DNA of 64,000 bases from the NCBI RefSeq assembly GCF_001418015.1, contig NZ_LIQG01000026.1, forward strand, positions 248,001-312,000, written 5' to 3'. Position 1 is the first letter of the stretch, and every line of letters starts with the position of its first letter. Both the position numbers and the translations under genes were made by a program. Source of the stretch: Lacinutrix mariniflava. Lineage in GTDB: Bacteria; Bacteroidota; Bacteroidia; Flavobacteriales; Flavobacteriaceae. Under the pieces are notes generated by a model, which searched no databases, was not told the origin of the DNA, and was given only the letters and a program-made list of their open reading frames with translations. This document shows, piece after piece, positions 8,687-16,409 of this stretch.

Positions 8687-9511
8687 ATGAAAACAACTAC
8701 TCTTTTTCTTTTCGCAATTATATTAAATGCTTGTAGCGCTTCTGGCAAAACGACATCAAACATAACTAATGACACTAAAAACAGTGTTCAGCCTTCATTA
8801 AACGGGACCTATATTGTTTCCAATATGGACGTAGATAATTTAGCCGAAAATCTTACTATTAGTTTCGATGAAGCTACTAATAAAGTCTCTGGATTTTCTG
8901 GATGCAATACCTTTTTTGGTAGTTACACCATTATTGACAATGCAATAACCTTTAAAGGTTTGGCTTCTACAAGAAAAATGTGTGCAGACAAAAATGCCAT
9001 ATTAAATGAAACAAAAATATTAGCTGCCTTAGGAGAAACAACTCATTTTGAAACAAAAGATGATGTAATTACTTTACTTAATGCTAAAACGGAATTAATT
9101 AGCGCTGTAAAAAGCACTGATAATTCTGAAAAAAAATTAACACAAGACGGATTAAAAGTAGAATACAAAGCAAGCGCTAGAGGACATTTAAAAGAAATTA
9201 TTTTAGAAAACAAAACCATTAGTATCCAAAATGGACACAATGTTAAACCTGAAATAAAAGCATGTAACAATGAAGATTGGGATATGATATTAAAAATGGT
9301 TACTGATATAAATTTAAAAAACATAAATACTTTAGAGCCACCAAGTAAAGCACATCAATATGATGGTGCTGCACTAGCAGGATTAACAATAACTAAAGAC
9401 GGAGAAACTTATACAACACCAGCTTTTGATGCAGGAAACCCTAATAAAGAGATAAAAGCTCTTGTAGACTTAGTTAATAATATTGGCACAGCAACAAAAG
9501 AAAAGAACTAA
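8687..9511 (+). CDS. META-domain (HslJ-like) lipoprotein
   Basis: The protein has 274 residues and a lipoprotein signal (LNAC, Cys16). Residues about 35-130 form a META domain (LNGTYIVSNMDVDNL, SGFSGCNTFFGSYTI, LASTRKMCADKNAILNE), as in HslJ-type heat-shock or stress lipoproteins. The C-terminal half (about 145-274: KVEYKASARGHLKEIIL, YDGAALAGLTITKDG) is a second small domain I do not name. It sits between sufS (51 bp upstream) and sufE (40 bp downstream). It is the second exported lipoprotein inserted among the suf genes. Its role is unknown, and META proteins are often linked to stress or drug tolerance. Confidence 0.85.
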   Translation: MKTTTLFLFAIILNACSASGKTTSNITNDTKNSVQPSLNGTYIVSNMDVDNLAENLTISFDEATNKVSGFSGCNTFFGSYTIIDNAITFKGLASTRKMCADKNAILNETKILAALGETTHFETKDDVITLLNAKTELISAVKSTDNSEKKLTQDGLKVEYKASARGHLKEIILENKTISIQNGHNVKPEIKACNNEDWDMILKMVTDINLKNINTLEPPSKAHQYDGAALAGLTITKDGETYTTPAFDAGNPNKEIKALVDLVNNIGTATKEKN

Positions 9512-9520
9512 AGATTTTCG

Positions 9521-9528
9521 TAATTTTG
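9521..9528 (+). promoter_or_regulatory. Possible -7 element before sufE (TAATTTTG)
   Basis: TAATTTTG matches TAnnTTTG exactly and lies 23 bp before the sufE ATG. No TTG is seen at the expected -33 spacing, so it may only be a secondary promoter inside the sufS-sufT run. Confidence 0.3.
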
Positions 9529-9551
9529 TAATAGTAAAATTTATTAGACCA

Positions 9552-9977
9552 ATGCAAAGTATTAAAGAAATACAAGAAGAAATTATAGACGAATTCGCAA
9601 TGTTTGAAGATTGGGAGGAACGTTATCAATACATGATCGATTTAGGTAAGGATTTACCTTTAATAGACGACCAATACAAAACTGAAGACAATATCATTAA
9701 AGGTTGCCAAAGTAAAGTTTGGGTTCACGCAGAAATGAGTGATAACAGAATTGATTTTACAGCAGATAGTGATGCTATTATTACAAAAGGTATTATTGCT
9801 ATTCTAATTAGAACCTTTTCCAATCAACACCCAAAAGATATCTTAGACGCTAATACAGATTTTATAGATGCTATTGGCTTAAAAGAACATTTGTCTCCAA
9901 CAAGAGCAAATGGTTTGGTAAGTATGATAAAGCAAATTAAAATGTATGCTATTGCATACCAAACGCAAATAAAATAG
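9552..9977 (+). CDS. sufE: Sulfur acceptor SufE
   Basis: The protein has 141 residues from the ATG at 9552 (MQSIKEIQEEIIDEFAMF). A TTG at 9483 is in frame but falls inside the upstream gene. The sulfur-accepting cysteine is Cys52 in IIKGCQSKVWV, as expected for SufE. SufE stimulates SufS and passes persulfide sulfur to SufBCD. sufT follows after a short gap holding a small palindrome. Confidence 0.94.
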   Translation: MQSIKEIQEEIIDEFAMFEDWEERYQYMIDLGKDLPLIDDQYKTEDNIIKGCQSKVWVHAEMSDNRIDFTADSDAIITKGIIAILIRTFSNQHPKDILDANTDFIDAIGLKEHLSPTRANGLVSMIKQIKMYAIAYQTQIK

Positions 9978-9980
9978 AAG

Positions 9981-9996
9981 TTCCGTCTACGCGGAA
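9981..9996. repeat. Short extragenic palindrome, copy 1
   Basis: TTCCGTCTACGCGGAA forms a TTCCG/CGGAA hairpin between sufE and sufT. Its reverse complement differs at a single base from the palindrome at 34669-34684, which points to a dispersed REP-like element. Confidence 0.55.
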
Positions 9997-10007
9997 ATAA
10001 AAAGAAA

Positions 10008-10340
10008 ATGACCATGAGTGATACAACAATAGATACTACAGAATTAGGAGAAAAAATAGTAGCCGTTATAAAAACAATCTACGATCCAGAAATACCTGTA
10101 GATATATACGAATTAGGATTAATTTACGATGTTTTTGTAAATGAAGATTATGATGTTAAAATATTAATGACTTTAACAACACCTAATTGTCCAGTAGCTG
10201 AAACACTACCTTTAGAAGTTGAAGAAAAAGTAAAATCTCTTAAAGACGTTAATAACGCAGAAGTTGAAATTACTTTCGATCCACCTTGGACTCAAGAATT
10301 AATGAGTGAAGAAGCGAAACTAGAACTTGGTATGCTTTAA
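10008..10340 (+). CDS. sufT: SufT-like MIP18/DUF59 Fe-S assembly protein
   Basis: This 110-residue MIP18-family protein has the core YDPEIPVDIYELGLIY (about 25-40) and the conserved Cys61 in TTPNCPVAE, followed by VEITFDPPWT. DUF59 proteins such as SufT and Paa-D/MIP18 help mature Fe-S proteins. Placement after sufE supports a SUF role. The start could equally be the ATG two codons later (MSDTT). It is followed after 11 bp by an ABC exporter. Confidence 0.87.
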   Translation: MTMSDTTIDTTELGEKIVAVIKTIYDPEIPVDIYELGLIYDVFVNEDYDVKILMTLTTPNCPVAETLPLEVEEKVKSLKDVNNAEVEITFDPPWTQELMSEEAKLELGML

Positions 10341-10351
10341 ACAGAAAAGTA

Positions 10352-12187
10352 ATGCCAAGACAAGCTCCTAAATCTCTTAAAGATGGAAAAAAAACTAGCT
10401 TACGAAAATCTTTTAGTGCGCTAGTTTTTATTCCAAGATTTTTTAAAGAAATCTGGAGAACAAACAAAAAACTCTTTTTACTTTCTGCTTTTTGCAGACT
10501 TATTGGAGCCATTTTACCTGTAATTATTCTTTGGATAGGTAAAATAATTATAGACGAAATTATTCTACAAACTAAAGTAGAAGTTTCAGATTTAAATCTA
10601 CTCTGGACCTATGTAGCAATAGAGTTTGGTTTAATCATTATTTCAGACCTTATAAGCAGAGCCATTTCTTTAACAGACGGTTTACTCGGCGATTCTTACT
10701 CGATAGACTCTTCAGTAAGAATTATAAAAAAAACAAATCAAATAAATATAAGTCTGCTTGAAGACTCAGAGTTTTACGATAAGTTAGAACGTGCTAGAAC
10801 ACAAACTAATGGTCGTGTAGGATTAATGTCTAATGCCTTAGGCGAAGTACAAAGCTTAATATCTATAATCACATTAGTGGCAGGTTTAATTTATTTTGAG
10901 CCTTACTTAATTATCCTTTTAGTACTAAGTATTATTCCATCGTTTATAAACGAAATTTGGTTTAGCCAACAGCAATATTCTCTAGCAAGAGGATGGACTG
11001 CAGAACGTAGAGAGTTAGATTATTTACGTTTTATTGGTGCAAACGATAAAACAGCAAAAGAAATAAAGCTTTTTGGTTTAACAGATTTTGTAGTTGATCG
11101 CTTTAAAAACCTATCTCATGAGTACTACAATCTTAATAAAAAGCTAGCCATAAAACGCTCTGCATTAGGTTTCCTATTTAATGTTTTAGGTACTTTAAGT
11201 TATTATGGCGCTTATGTTTTTATAATATATCGCGTTATTTCTGGAGTAATTACATTAGGTGAATTAACTTTTTTATCTGGAGCATTTAACAGACTTACAA
11301 AAAACCTACAAGACTTCTTTTCTAAATTTACACGCATAACAGAAAGTGCATTGTACTTAAAAGATTATTTCGATTTTCTAGACATATCTATAAAGCCTGC
11401 ACATAAAGAAGACATGCCACTTCCTGAAAACATAAAGGAAGGTTTCGAATTTAAAAATGTCCGTTTTGCTTATCCAGGATCTGAAAACGAAATACTAAAA
11501 GGTATCAGTTTTAATATGAAAGCTGGCGAAAAACTAGCATTTGTAGGGCAAAATGGAGCAGGAAAAACAACATTAACAAAACTATTGTTACGCTTTTATG
11601 AGCCTACTTCTGGTGAAATTCTGCTAGATGGTATTAACATTAATAGATTTGATAAAGCAAAGTATCAAGAATATTTTGGTGTTATTTTTCAAGACTTTTT
11701 CAAATACGAATTTACCGTTAGAGAAAACATAGCCATTGGAGATATTGATGAAATAGAAAACCAATCGAAAATTGAAGATGCTGCAAAACTAAGTTTGGCA
11801 GACGAAGTTGTGCAAGATTTAAAGTTTGGTTACGATCAACAATTAGGAAAGCGCTTTGCAAAAGGACAAGAACTTTCTGGTGGCCAATGGCAAAAAGTAG
11901 CATTAGCAAGAGCCTATATGAAAGATGCTAAAGTGATGATATTAGATGAACCAACTTCGGCTTTAGATGCTAAAGCAGAAAGTGAAGTGTTTGATCGTTT
12001 TATTGGTTTAACTCAATTTAAAACAAGTGTTATTATTTCGCACAGATTTAGCACAGTGCGACAAGCAGATAGAATTCTAGTTTTAGAACAAGGACGTGTT
12101 TTAGAGATTGGCACACATGAGGAACTCATGGAAAACAAATCTTTATATGCCGAATTATTTACATTACAAGCAGAAGGCTACCAATAA
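10352..12187 (+). CDS. ABC exporter, fused permease and ATPase
   Basis: The 611-residue exporter half-transporter has an N-terminal transmembrane domain with hydrophobic segments from about residue 40 to 320. A C-terminal nucleotide-binding domain follows, with Walker A GQNGAGKTT (about 399-407), signature LSGGQWQKVALARA (about 508), Walker B/D-loop MILDEPTSALD and an H-loop ISHRF. Type-IV exporters dimerise and move lipids, peptides or drugs out of the cytoplasm. The substrate cannot be read from the sequence. It follows sufT closely, but many flavobacterial exporters sit in unrelated operons. Confidence 0.88.
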   Translation: MPRQAPKSLKDGKKTSLRKSFSALVFIPRFFKEIWRTNKKLFLLSAFCRLIGAILPVIILWIGKIIIDEIILQTKVEVSDLNLLWTYVAIEFGLIIISDLISRAISLTDGLLGDSYSIDSSVRIIKKTNQINISLLEDSEFYDKLERARTQTNGRVGLMSNALGEVQSLISIITLVAGLIYFEPYLIILLVLSIIPSFINEIWFSQQQYSLARGWTAERRELDYLRFIGANDKTAKEIKLFGLTDFVVDRFKNLSHEYYNLNKKLAIKRSALGFLFNVLGTLSYYGAYVFIIYRVISGVITLGELTFLSGAFNRLTKNLQDFFSKFTRITESALYLKDYFDFLDISIKPAHKEDMPLPENIKEGFEFKNVRFAYPGSENEILKGISFNMKAGEKLAFVGQNGAGKTTLTKLLLRFYEPTSGEILLDGININRFDKAKYQEYFGVIFQDFFKYEFTVRENIAIGDIDEIENQSKIEDAAKLSLADEVVQDLKFGYDQQLGKRFAKGQELSGGQWQKVALARAYMKDAKVMILDEPTSALDAKAESEVFDRFIGLTQFKTSVIISHRFSTVRQADRILVLEQGRVLEIGTHEELMENKSLYAELFTLQAEGYQ

Positions 12188-12209
12188 TTAATTATATAAC
12201 TTTGAAATT

Positions 12210-12713
12210 ATGGCTGAAGAAATTATAAATCGCGTTGCGAGCAGTAAACTAGTTGTTTTTGATCTTGAGGATTATTATCCTAAAGGAGAACGAGTACTTT
12301 TTGATATTAAAGATTGGTTATACGAAGGCTTCGTACTTCGTGAAAAAGATTTTAGAGCTTTAGTAAAAGAACACAATTGGGAACAATACCAAGATACTCT
12401 TGTTGCATTAACGTGTACTACAGATGCTATTGTTCCAGATTGGGCTTATATGCTTTTAAGTATTAATTTACAGCCTTACACTAAGAAAACAGTTTTAGGA
12501 AACTTAGATGCGTTAGAAACCGCACTTTATCAAGAGATAATTTACAATTTAGACACTACTATATTTAAAGACAAACCCGTAATTATTAAAGGTTGCTCTA
12601 AAAAACCGGTGCCATCTAGTGCTTATATAATGATTAGTAACACCCTTAAACCAGTTGCTAAATCTATTATGTTTGGTGAAGCCTGCTCCTCAGTTCCGTT
12701 ATATAAGCGTTAA
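12210..12713 (+). CDS. DUF2480 family protein
   Basis: The 167-residue cytosolic protein has no signal peptide or membrane segment. The sequence (LVVFDLEDYYPKGER, FDIKDWLYEGFVLREKDFR, IIKGCSKKPVPSSAY, FGEACSSVPLYKR) is characteristic of DUF2480, a family of unknown function found mainly in Bacteroidota. Two conserved cysteines near the C-terminus could bind metal. A TAACTTTG box (12197-12204) ends 5 bp before the ATG. If used as a -7 element it would give a leaderless or nearly leaderless transcript. Otherwise the gene is read from the ABC gene 22 bp upstream. Confidence 0.82.
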   Translation: MAEEIINRVASSKLVVFDLEDYYPKGERVLFDIKDWLYEGFVLREKDFRALVKEHNWEQYQDTLVALTCTTDAIVPDWAYMLLSINLQPYTKKTVLGNLDALETALYQEIIYNLDTTIFKDKPVIIKGCSKKPVPSSAYIMISNTLKPVAKSIMFGEACSSVPLYKR

Positions 12714-12791
12714 TTATCGATAATATAGGCACTTAATCGTATATCAATATTTTTTATATTTTAGTATTCTGTGTTTTCTATCTATTTGATA

Positions 12792-12799
12792 TACTTTTG
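12792..12799 (+). promoter_or_regulatory. Probable -7 element before the DUF3078 gene (TACTTTTG)
   Basis: TACTTTTG matches TAnnTTTG and lies 19 bp before the ATG at 12819, in a gap of 105 bp after DUF2480. No clear -33 TTG is visible. Confidence 0.45.
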
Positions 12800-12818
12800 C
12801 CTCTCAAAATTTAAAACA

Positions 12819-13757
12819 ATGAAAAAACTACTATTATTATTAGCTTTTAGTATTGGTGTAGTATCAGTACAAGCACAAACAAAAGAAGAGTTACACACTC
12901 AAAAAAAAGAGAAGCAAGCTGTTGCTGATGCTGCACAAGCTGAAGCTAATGCTTTACAGGCTCAAATAGATGCTCTTCCAGGTTGGAGAAAAGGTCTTTT
13001 TGGTACTATTGGAGGAACACTTTCTAATTTTAATAACTGGTACTCTCAAGGAACACCTGATAACGCCTCTGGTAATATTGGTATTTCTGTTAATGCATAT
13101 GCTAATTTAATTGAAGATAAATTTTTCTGGAGAAACTCTTTAACATCTAACCTCAACTGGGTAAAGTTTGATGATAAAAACGACCCTACTGATGATGATA
13201 GCTTTAAAGCAGGTACAGATGTATTTAATATTTCGTCATTATACGGAAGAAATATCGCTAAAAACTTTGCTGTTTCTGGTTTAGCAGAATACAGAACTAC
13301 TTTATTAGACAACTTTAACGACCCAGGTTATTTAGACGTTGGTGTTGGTGGAACTTGGACTCCTATGGAAAACCTAATAGTTGTAATTCACCCATTAAAC
13401 TACAACTTTGTATTTGCTAAAAACGATGCTATTTTTCAATCTTCTTTAGGCGCAAAAATAGTTGCAGACTATACAAGACAAATTGGTGCTATTAGCTTCA
13501 AGTCTAACTTATCAACTTTCCAGAGTTACAAAACTAGTGATTTATCTAACGTAACATGGACTAACTCATTTAGCTATACTTTATGGAAAATGATTGGTGT
13601 TGGTTTCGATTTTGGTTTAAGAAGCAACAAACAAGAAGCACTTAACTATAATTTAGGACAATATGATGCTACATCAACAAACCCTGTTCCTACTTTTGGA
13701 AACGTAGATAACAAACTACAATCTTACTGGTTATTAGGTTTAAGTTACAACCTATAA
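12819..13757 (+). CDS. DUF3078 outer-membrane barrel protein
   Basis: The protein has 312 residues from the ATG at 12819, where a signal peptide (MKKLLLLLAFSIGVVSVQAQ) begins. A longer frame at 12771 lacks this logic. A short coiled-coil-like stretch rich in Lys, Glu and Ala (about 22-48) precedes the DUF3078 domain (WRKGLFGTIGGTLSNFNNWYSQG). That domain is made of alternating beta strands and ends LLGLSYNL, as expected for an outer-membrane barrel. The function of the family is unknown. A strong terminator follows, shared with the convergent PBP1A gene. Confidence 0.85.
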   Translation: MKKLLLLLAFSIGVVSVQAQTKEELHTQKKEKQAVADAAQAEANALQAQIDALPGWRKGLFGTIGGTLSNFNNWYSQGTPDNASGNIGISVNAYANLIEDKFFWRNSLTSNLNWVKFDDKNDPTDDDSFKAGTDVFNISSLYGRNIAKNFAVSGLAEYRTTLLDNFNDPGYLDVGVGGTWTPMENLIVVIHPLNYNFVFAKNDAIFQSSLGAKIVADYTRQIGAISFKSNLSTFQSYKTSDLSNVTWTNSFSYTLWKMIGVGFDFGLRSNKQEALNYNLGQYDATSTNPVPTFGNVDNKLQSYWLLGLSYNL

Positions 13758-13776
13758 GCTACAAACATTATAATTT

Positions 13777-13811
13777 AAAAAAACGCGTTTCTTTTCGAAA
13801 CGCGTTTTTTT
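13777..13811. terminator. Bidirectional terminator between DUF3078 and PBP1A genes
   Basis: A perfect hairpin with arms AAACGCGTTTC and GAAACGCGTTT is flanked by A-runs on the left and T-runs on the right. It can terminate both convergent genes. Confidence 0.88.
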
Positions 13812-13866
13812 ATGCCTTATATTTATTGAGTAATAAACGAGCTAAATAGTCTATTGCAAAAGAGTA

Positions 13867-16128
13867 TTACTCTTTTTTGTTAAACTGTTTTTCACTTTTC
13901 TTTTTATTAAATAATCTTTTTAAGAAACCATCTCGTTTATCCTCTTCGCAGTTTAATGCTTCAACAACCTCATTTGACGGTTTTTCGAAGTTACTTTTTG
14001 TAATGGTATTGTAATTTTTATCTGTATTTAATTTCTTATAAAACTCAGCAAATATTGGTAAAGCAGAATTTGCACCTTGACCTAAACCTGTGGTTTTAAA
14101 ACCAATGCTATAATTATCGTTTCCTACCCAATTTACAGTGACTAAATTTGGTGTAATAGCAACAAACCAACCGTCTTTATTATCTTGAGTTGTTCCTGTT
14201 TTTCCTGCAATATTATTTTTTAAATTATATCTAGATCTTAGCCTTGCTGCTGTTCCTGTGTTTACCGTAGATTTCATTATTTGCAACATCACTTGCCTTG
14301 TATAATCGCTATATGCTTTTGTCTCGTTTACCTCAGGTTTAAAAGACACTATTTCTACGCCATTTTTATCTTCAATTTTAGTTATAAAATACGGTTTAAC
14401 AGACTTGCTATTATTTACATAACTCGCATAGGCTCCAGCGAGTTCTTTTATATTAATTTCGGCTACACCTAGAGCTAATGAAGGCTCTTTAGGTAACTCT
14501 TTCGTTATTCCTAACTTTTCGGCTTGTTGTAAAACTTTATCTATACCCACTTCGTTTAAAACCTTAACCGCAATCGTGTTCATAGATTGACTTAATGCTT
14601 TTTCTAAATTGTAATTAATGTGTGGATCTATTTCTTTTTCTCCAGAATTTGTTGGTGTCCAATTTTTATAATCTGTATACGTTATAGCCTCTGGCGAAAA
14701 GTATGTACATGGTTTCATACCATTTTCTATAGCTGCTGTATATACAAAAGGCTTAAACGTTGAACCTACTTGTCGCTCACTTTGTGAAACGTGATCGTAT
14801 TTAAAAAACCGATTGTCTATACCACCAATATAGGTTCTTACAGCTCCTGTTTTTGGTTCTAGAGCAATCATTCCGGTGTTTAAAAACTTTAGGTAATGCT
14901 GTAAACTATCTATTGTAGATATGCTTTCTTTTCTGGTTTCTTTCCAATTAAATAATTCTACTTCATGCTTTACAGAAAGTGAATCTATTATTTGGGTTTC
15001 ACTTAAACCAGCTTCTTTATACCTTTGGTATTCGGGTAATGCCTTAATAGCATTTTCAATGAGTTTTTTATTAGTTTTCCAAGGTGCATTTTTGCCATAA
15101 GACGCTTCGTAAGCGTCTTGCAATTTTGAAAGATGTAATTGCATGGCTTCTTCGGCATACTTCTGCATTTGGTAGTCTAATGTTGTGTGGACAACTAAAC
15201 CATCCTTATACAAATTGTAAGACTCACCGTTTGGTTTTTTATAATCTTCTAAAACAATGGCTAGCTCCTTTTTAAGTTGCGCTCTAAAATATGGTGCTAA
15301 TCCTAAATCATGATTAAAAGATTGGTAATCTAACACAAGAGAATCTTGCTTTGCTCTAGAAAGCTCCTCCGCATTTAAGTAGTTGTATTTAAGCATTTGT
15401 TGTAACACAACATCTCTTCTTTGCGTACTATTTTTTAAATTACGTCTTGGGTTGTAGTACGTGTTTGCTTTTAAAGTACCGACTAACGTTGCCGCTTGCG
15501 AGACTGTTAATTTTAAAGTTGATGTATTAAAAAACTTACGCGATGCACTTTCTATTCCGTAGGTATTATCTGGAAATGGCACAGTATTAAGGTATAGTGT
15601 TAGTATTTCTTTTTTAGAGTATATTTTTTCTATTCGTTTGGCAACTATAGACTCTTTTACTTTGTTAATTACTGTACTAAAAGCAAAGTGTTTATCTCTA
15701 CCATATAAGTTTTTTGCCAATTGCAAAGTAATTGTACTTCCTCCTCCCGAAGATTGATCTTGAAACAAAATAGTTTTAAATAACACACGCAGTAAACTAA
15801 CATTATCTACGCCATCGTGCTCGTAAAACCTTACATCTTCGGTTGCTATTAAAGCATTAAGAAGGTGTTTAGGAAATTGATTATAAGTTAATGGCTGCCT
15901 ATCGTAAATGTAATATTTACCAATAAGCTTACTGTCTTTATCTAAAACCTGAGTGGCTTCGGCTTGCTTTAAATTTGTTAAATCTGCTGTGTTTGGTAAT
16001 TTACCAAAGGCTCCAAAATAGATGCTAACAAAAAAAACGAGAGCTAAAATTACGGCTCCAATACCAGCTAAAATGGATTTTTTTACCCATTTATTTTTAA
16101 AGAATGTACTTAGTTTTTGTTTTATCAT
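13867..16128 (-). CDS. Penicillin-binding protein 1A (glycosyltransferase/transpeptidase)
   Basis: The 753-residue class A PBP has an N-terminal membrane anchor (about 18-40). The GT51 domain carries catalytic Glu97 in ATEDVRFYEH and the GGGSTITLQLAKN motif (128-140). The transpeptidase domain has STFK (456-459, nucleophile Ser456), SMN (515-517) and KTGTT (643-647). All catalytic motifs are intact. It polymerises and crosslinks peptidoglycan at the periplasmic face of the inner membrane. The short basic C-terminal tail (RLFNKKKSEKQFNKKE) is unconserved. The family-level call is certain; mrcA/ponA-type naming would be by analogy only. Confidence 0.94.
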   Translation of the reverse strand: MIKQKLSTFFKNKWVKKSILAGIGAVILALVFFVSIYFGAFGKLPNTADLTNLKQAEATQVLDKDSKLIGKYYIYDRQPLTYNQFPKHLLNALIATEDVRFYEHDGVDNVSLLRVLFKTILFQDQSSGGGSTITLQLAKNLYGRDKHFAFSTVINKVKESIVAKRIEKIYSKKEILTLYLNTVPFPDNTYGIESASRKFFNTSTLKLTVSQAATLVGTLKANTYYNPRRNLKNSTQRRDVVLQQMLKYNYLNAEELSRAKQDSLVLDYQSFNHDLGLAPYFRAQLKKELAIVLEDYKKPNGESYNLYKDGLVVHTTLDYQMQKYAEEAMQLHLSKLQDAYEASYGKNAPWKTNKKLIENAIKALPEYQRYKEAGLSETQIIDSLSVKHEVELFNWKETRKESISTIDSLQHYLKFLNTGMIALEPKTGAVRTYIGGIDNRFFKYDHVSQSERQVGSTFKPFVYTAAIENGMKPCTYFSPEAITYTDYKNWTPTNSGEKEIDPHINYNLEKALSQSMNTIAVKVLNEVGIDKVLQQAEKLGITKELPKEPSLALGVAEINIKELAGAYASYVNNSKSVKPYFITKIEDKNGVEIVSFKPEVNETKAYSDYTRQVMLQIMKSTVNTGTAARLRSRYNLKNNIAGKTGTTQDNKDGWFVAITPNLVTVNWVGNDNYSIGFKTTGLGQGANSALPIFAEFYKKLNTDKNYNTITKSNFEKPSNEVVEALNCEEDKRDGFLKRLFNKKKSEKQFNKKE

Positions 16129-16283
16129 GTGTAGTTATAACGTGAAAAAGATCTGTTTATTTAGTTGTAAACATCTCATTAAATCTGTTTACTTTAATTA
16201 CGATATTATCTATAATGTTGGTTGTAATTATAATAAAAAAAGTGGATTGGTTAAGTTAAATTAATTCAAAAAGTCAAAAACTT

Positions 16284-16310
16284 GCACTTATTTAAGAAGT
16301 GCTTTTTTTT
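16284..16310 (+). terminator. Plus-strand intrinsic terminator without an upstream plus-strand gene
   Basis: Stem GCACTT/AAGTGC (16284-16289 and 16297-16302) is followed by eight T. It would stop plus-strand transcription, but the nearest genes on both sides are on the minus strand. It may end a short noncoding transcript starting in 16130-16280, or limit antisense transcription. Confidence 0.55.
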
Positions 16311-16313
16311 ATT

Positions 16314-16399
16314 GCGTTAAGGATAGCAGCGGCATCCTTTTTTTGCTGCCATATATGGCAAAAAAAGATATAGCGTATAGCCTGACCTTTAGGTAACGC
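16314..16399 (+). ncRNA. Structured RNA-like element, possibly a Flavo-1-type motif
   Basis: An 86-nt segment is closed by GCGTTA (16314-16319) and TAACGC (16394-16399). Inside are a hairpin AAGGAT...ATCCTT (16319-16324 and 16334-16339), a GCCATATATGGC palindrome and a small ACCTTTAGGT hairpin. The segments GGATAGCAGCGGCATCC and AGCGTATAGCCTGACC resemble, from memory, an element repeated in many flavobacterial intergenic regions and possibly the Flavo-1 RNA motif. Nested pairing is seen directly; the family assignment is tentative. It lies between hflX and the PBP1A gene, antisense to both. Confidence 0.45.
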
Positions 16400-16409
16400 C
16401 CAAATTATT

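Noticed and set aside
16022-16264. An 80-residue plus-strand frame overlapping the PBP1A start.
   Set aside because: It has no conserved domain, mostly covers the PBP1A coding region on the other strand, and its tail is AT-rich noise.
16357-16380. GCCATATATGGC palindrome as a minus-strand terminator for hflX.
   Set aside because: No T-tract follows on the minus strand; it fits better as an internal stem of the RNA-like element.
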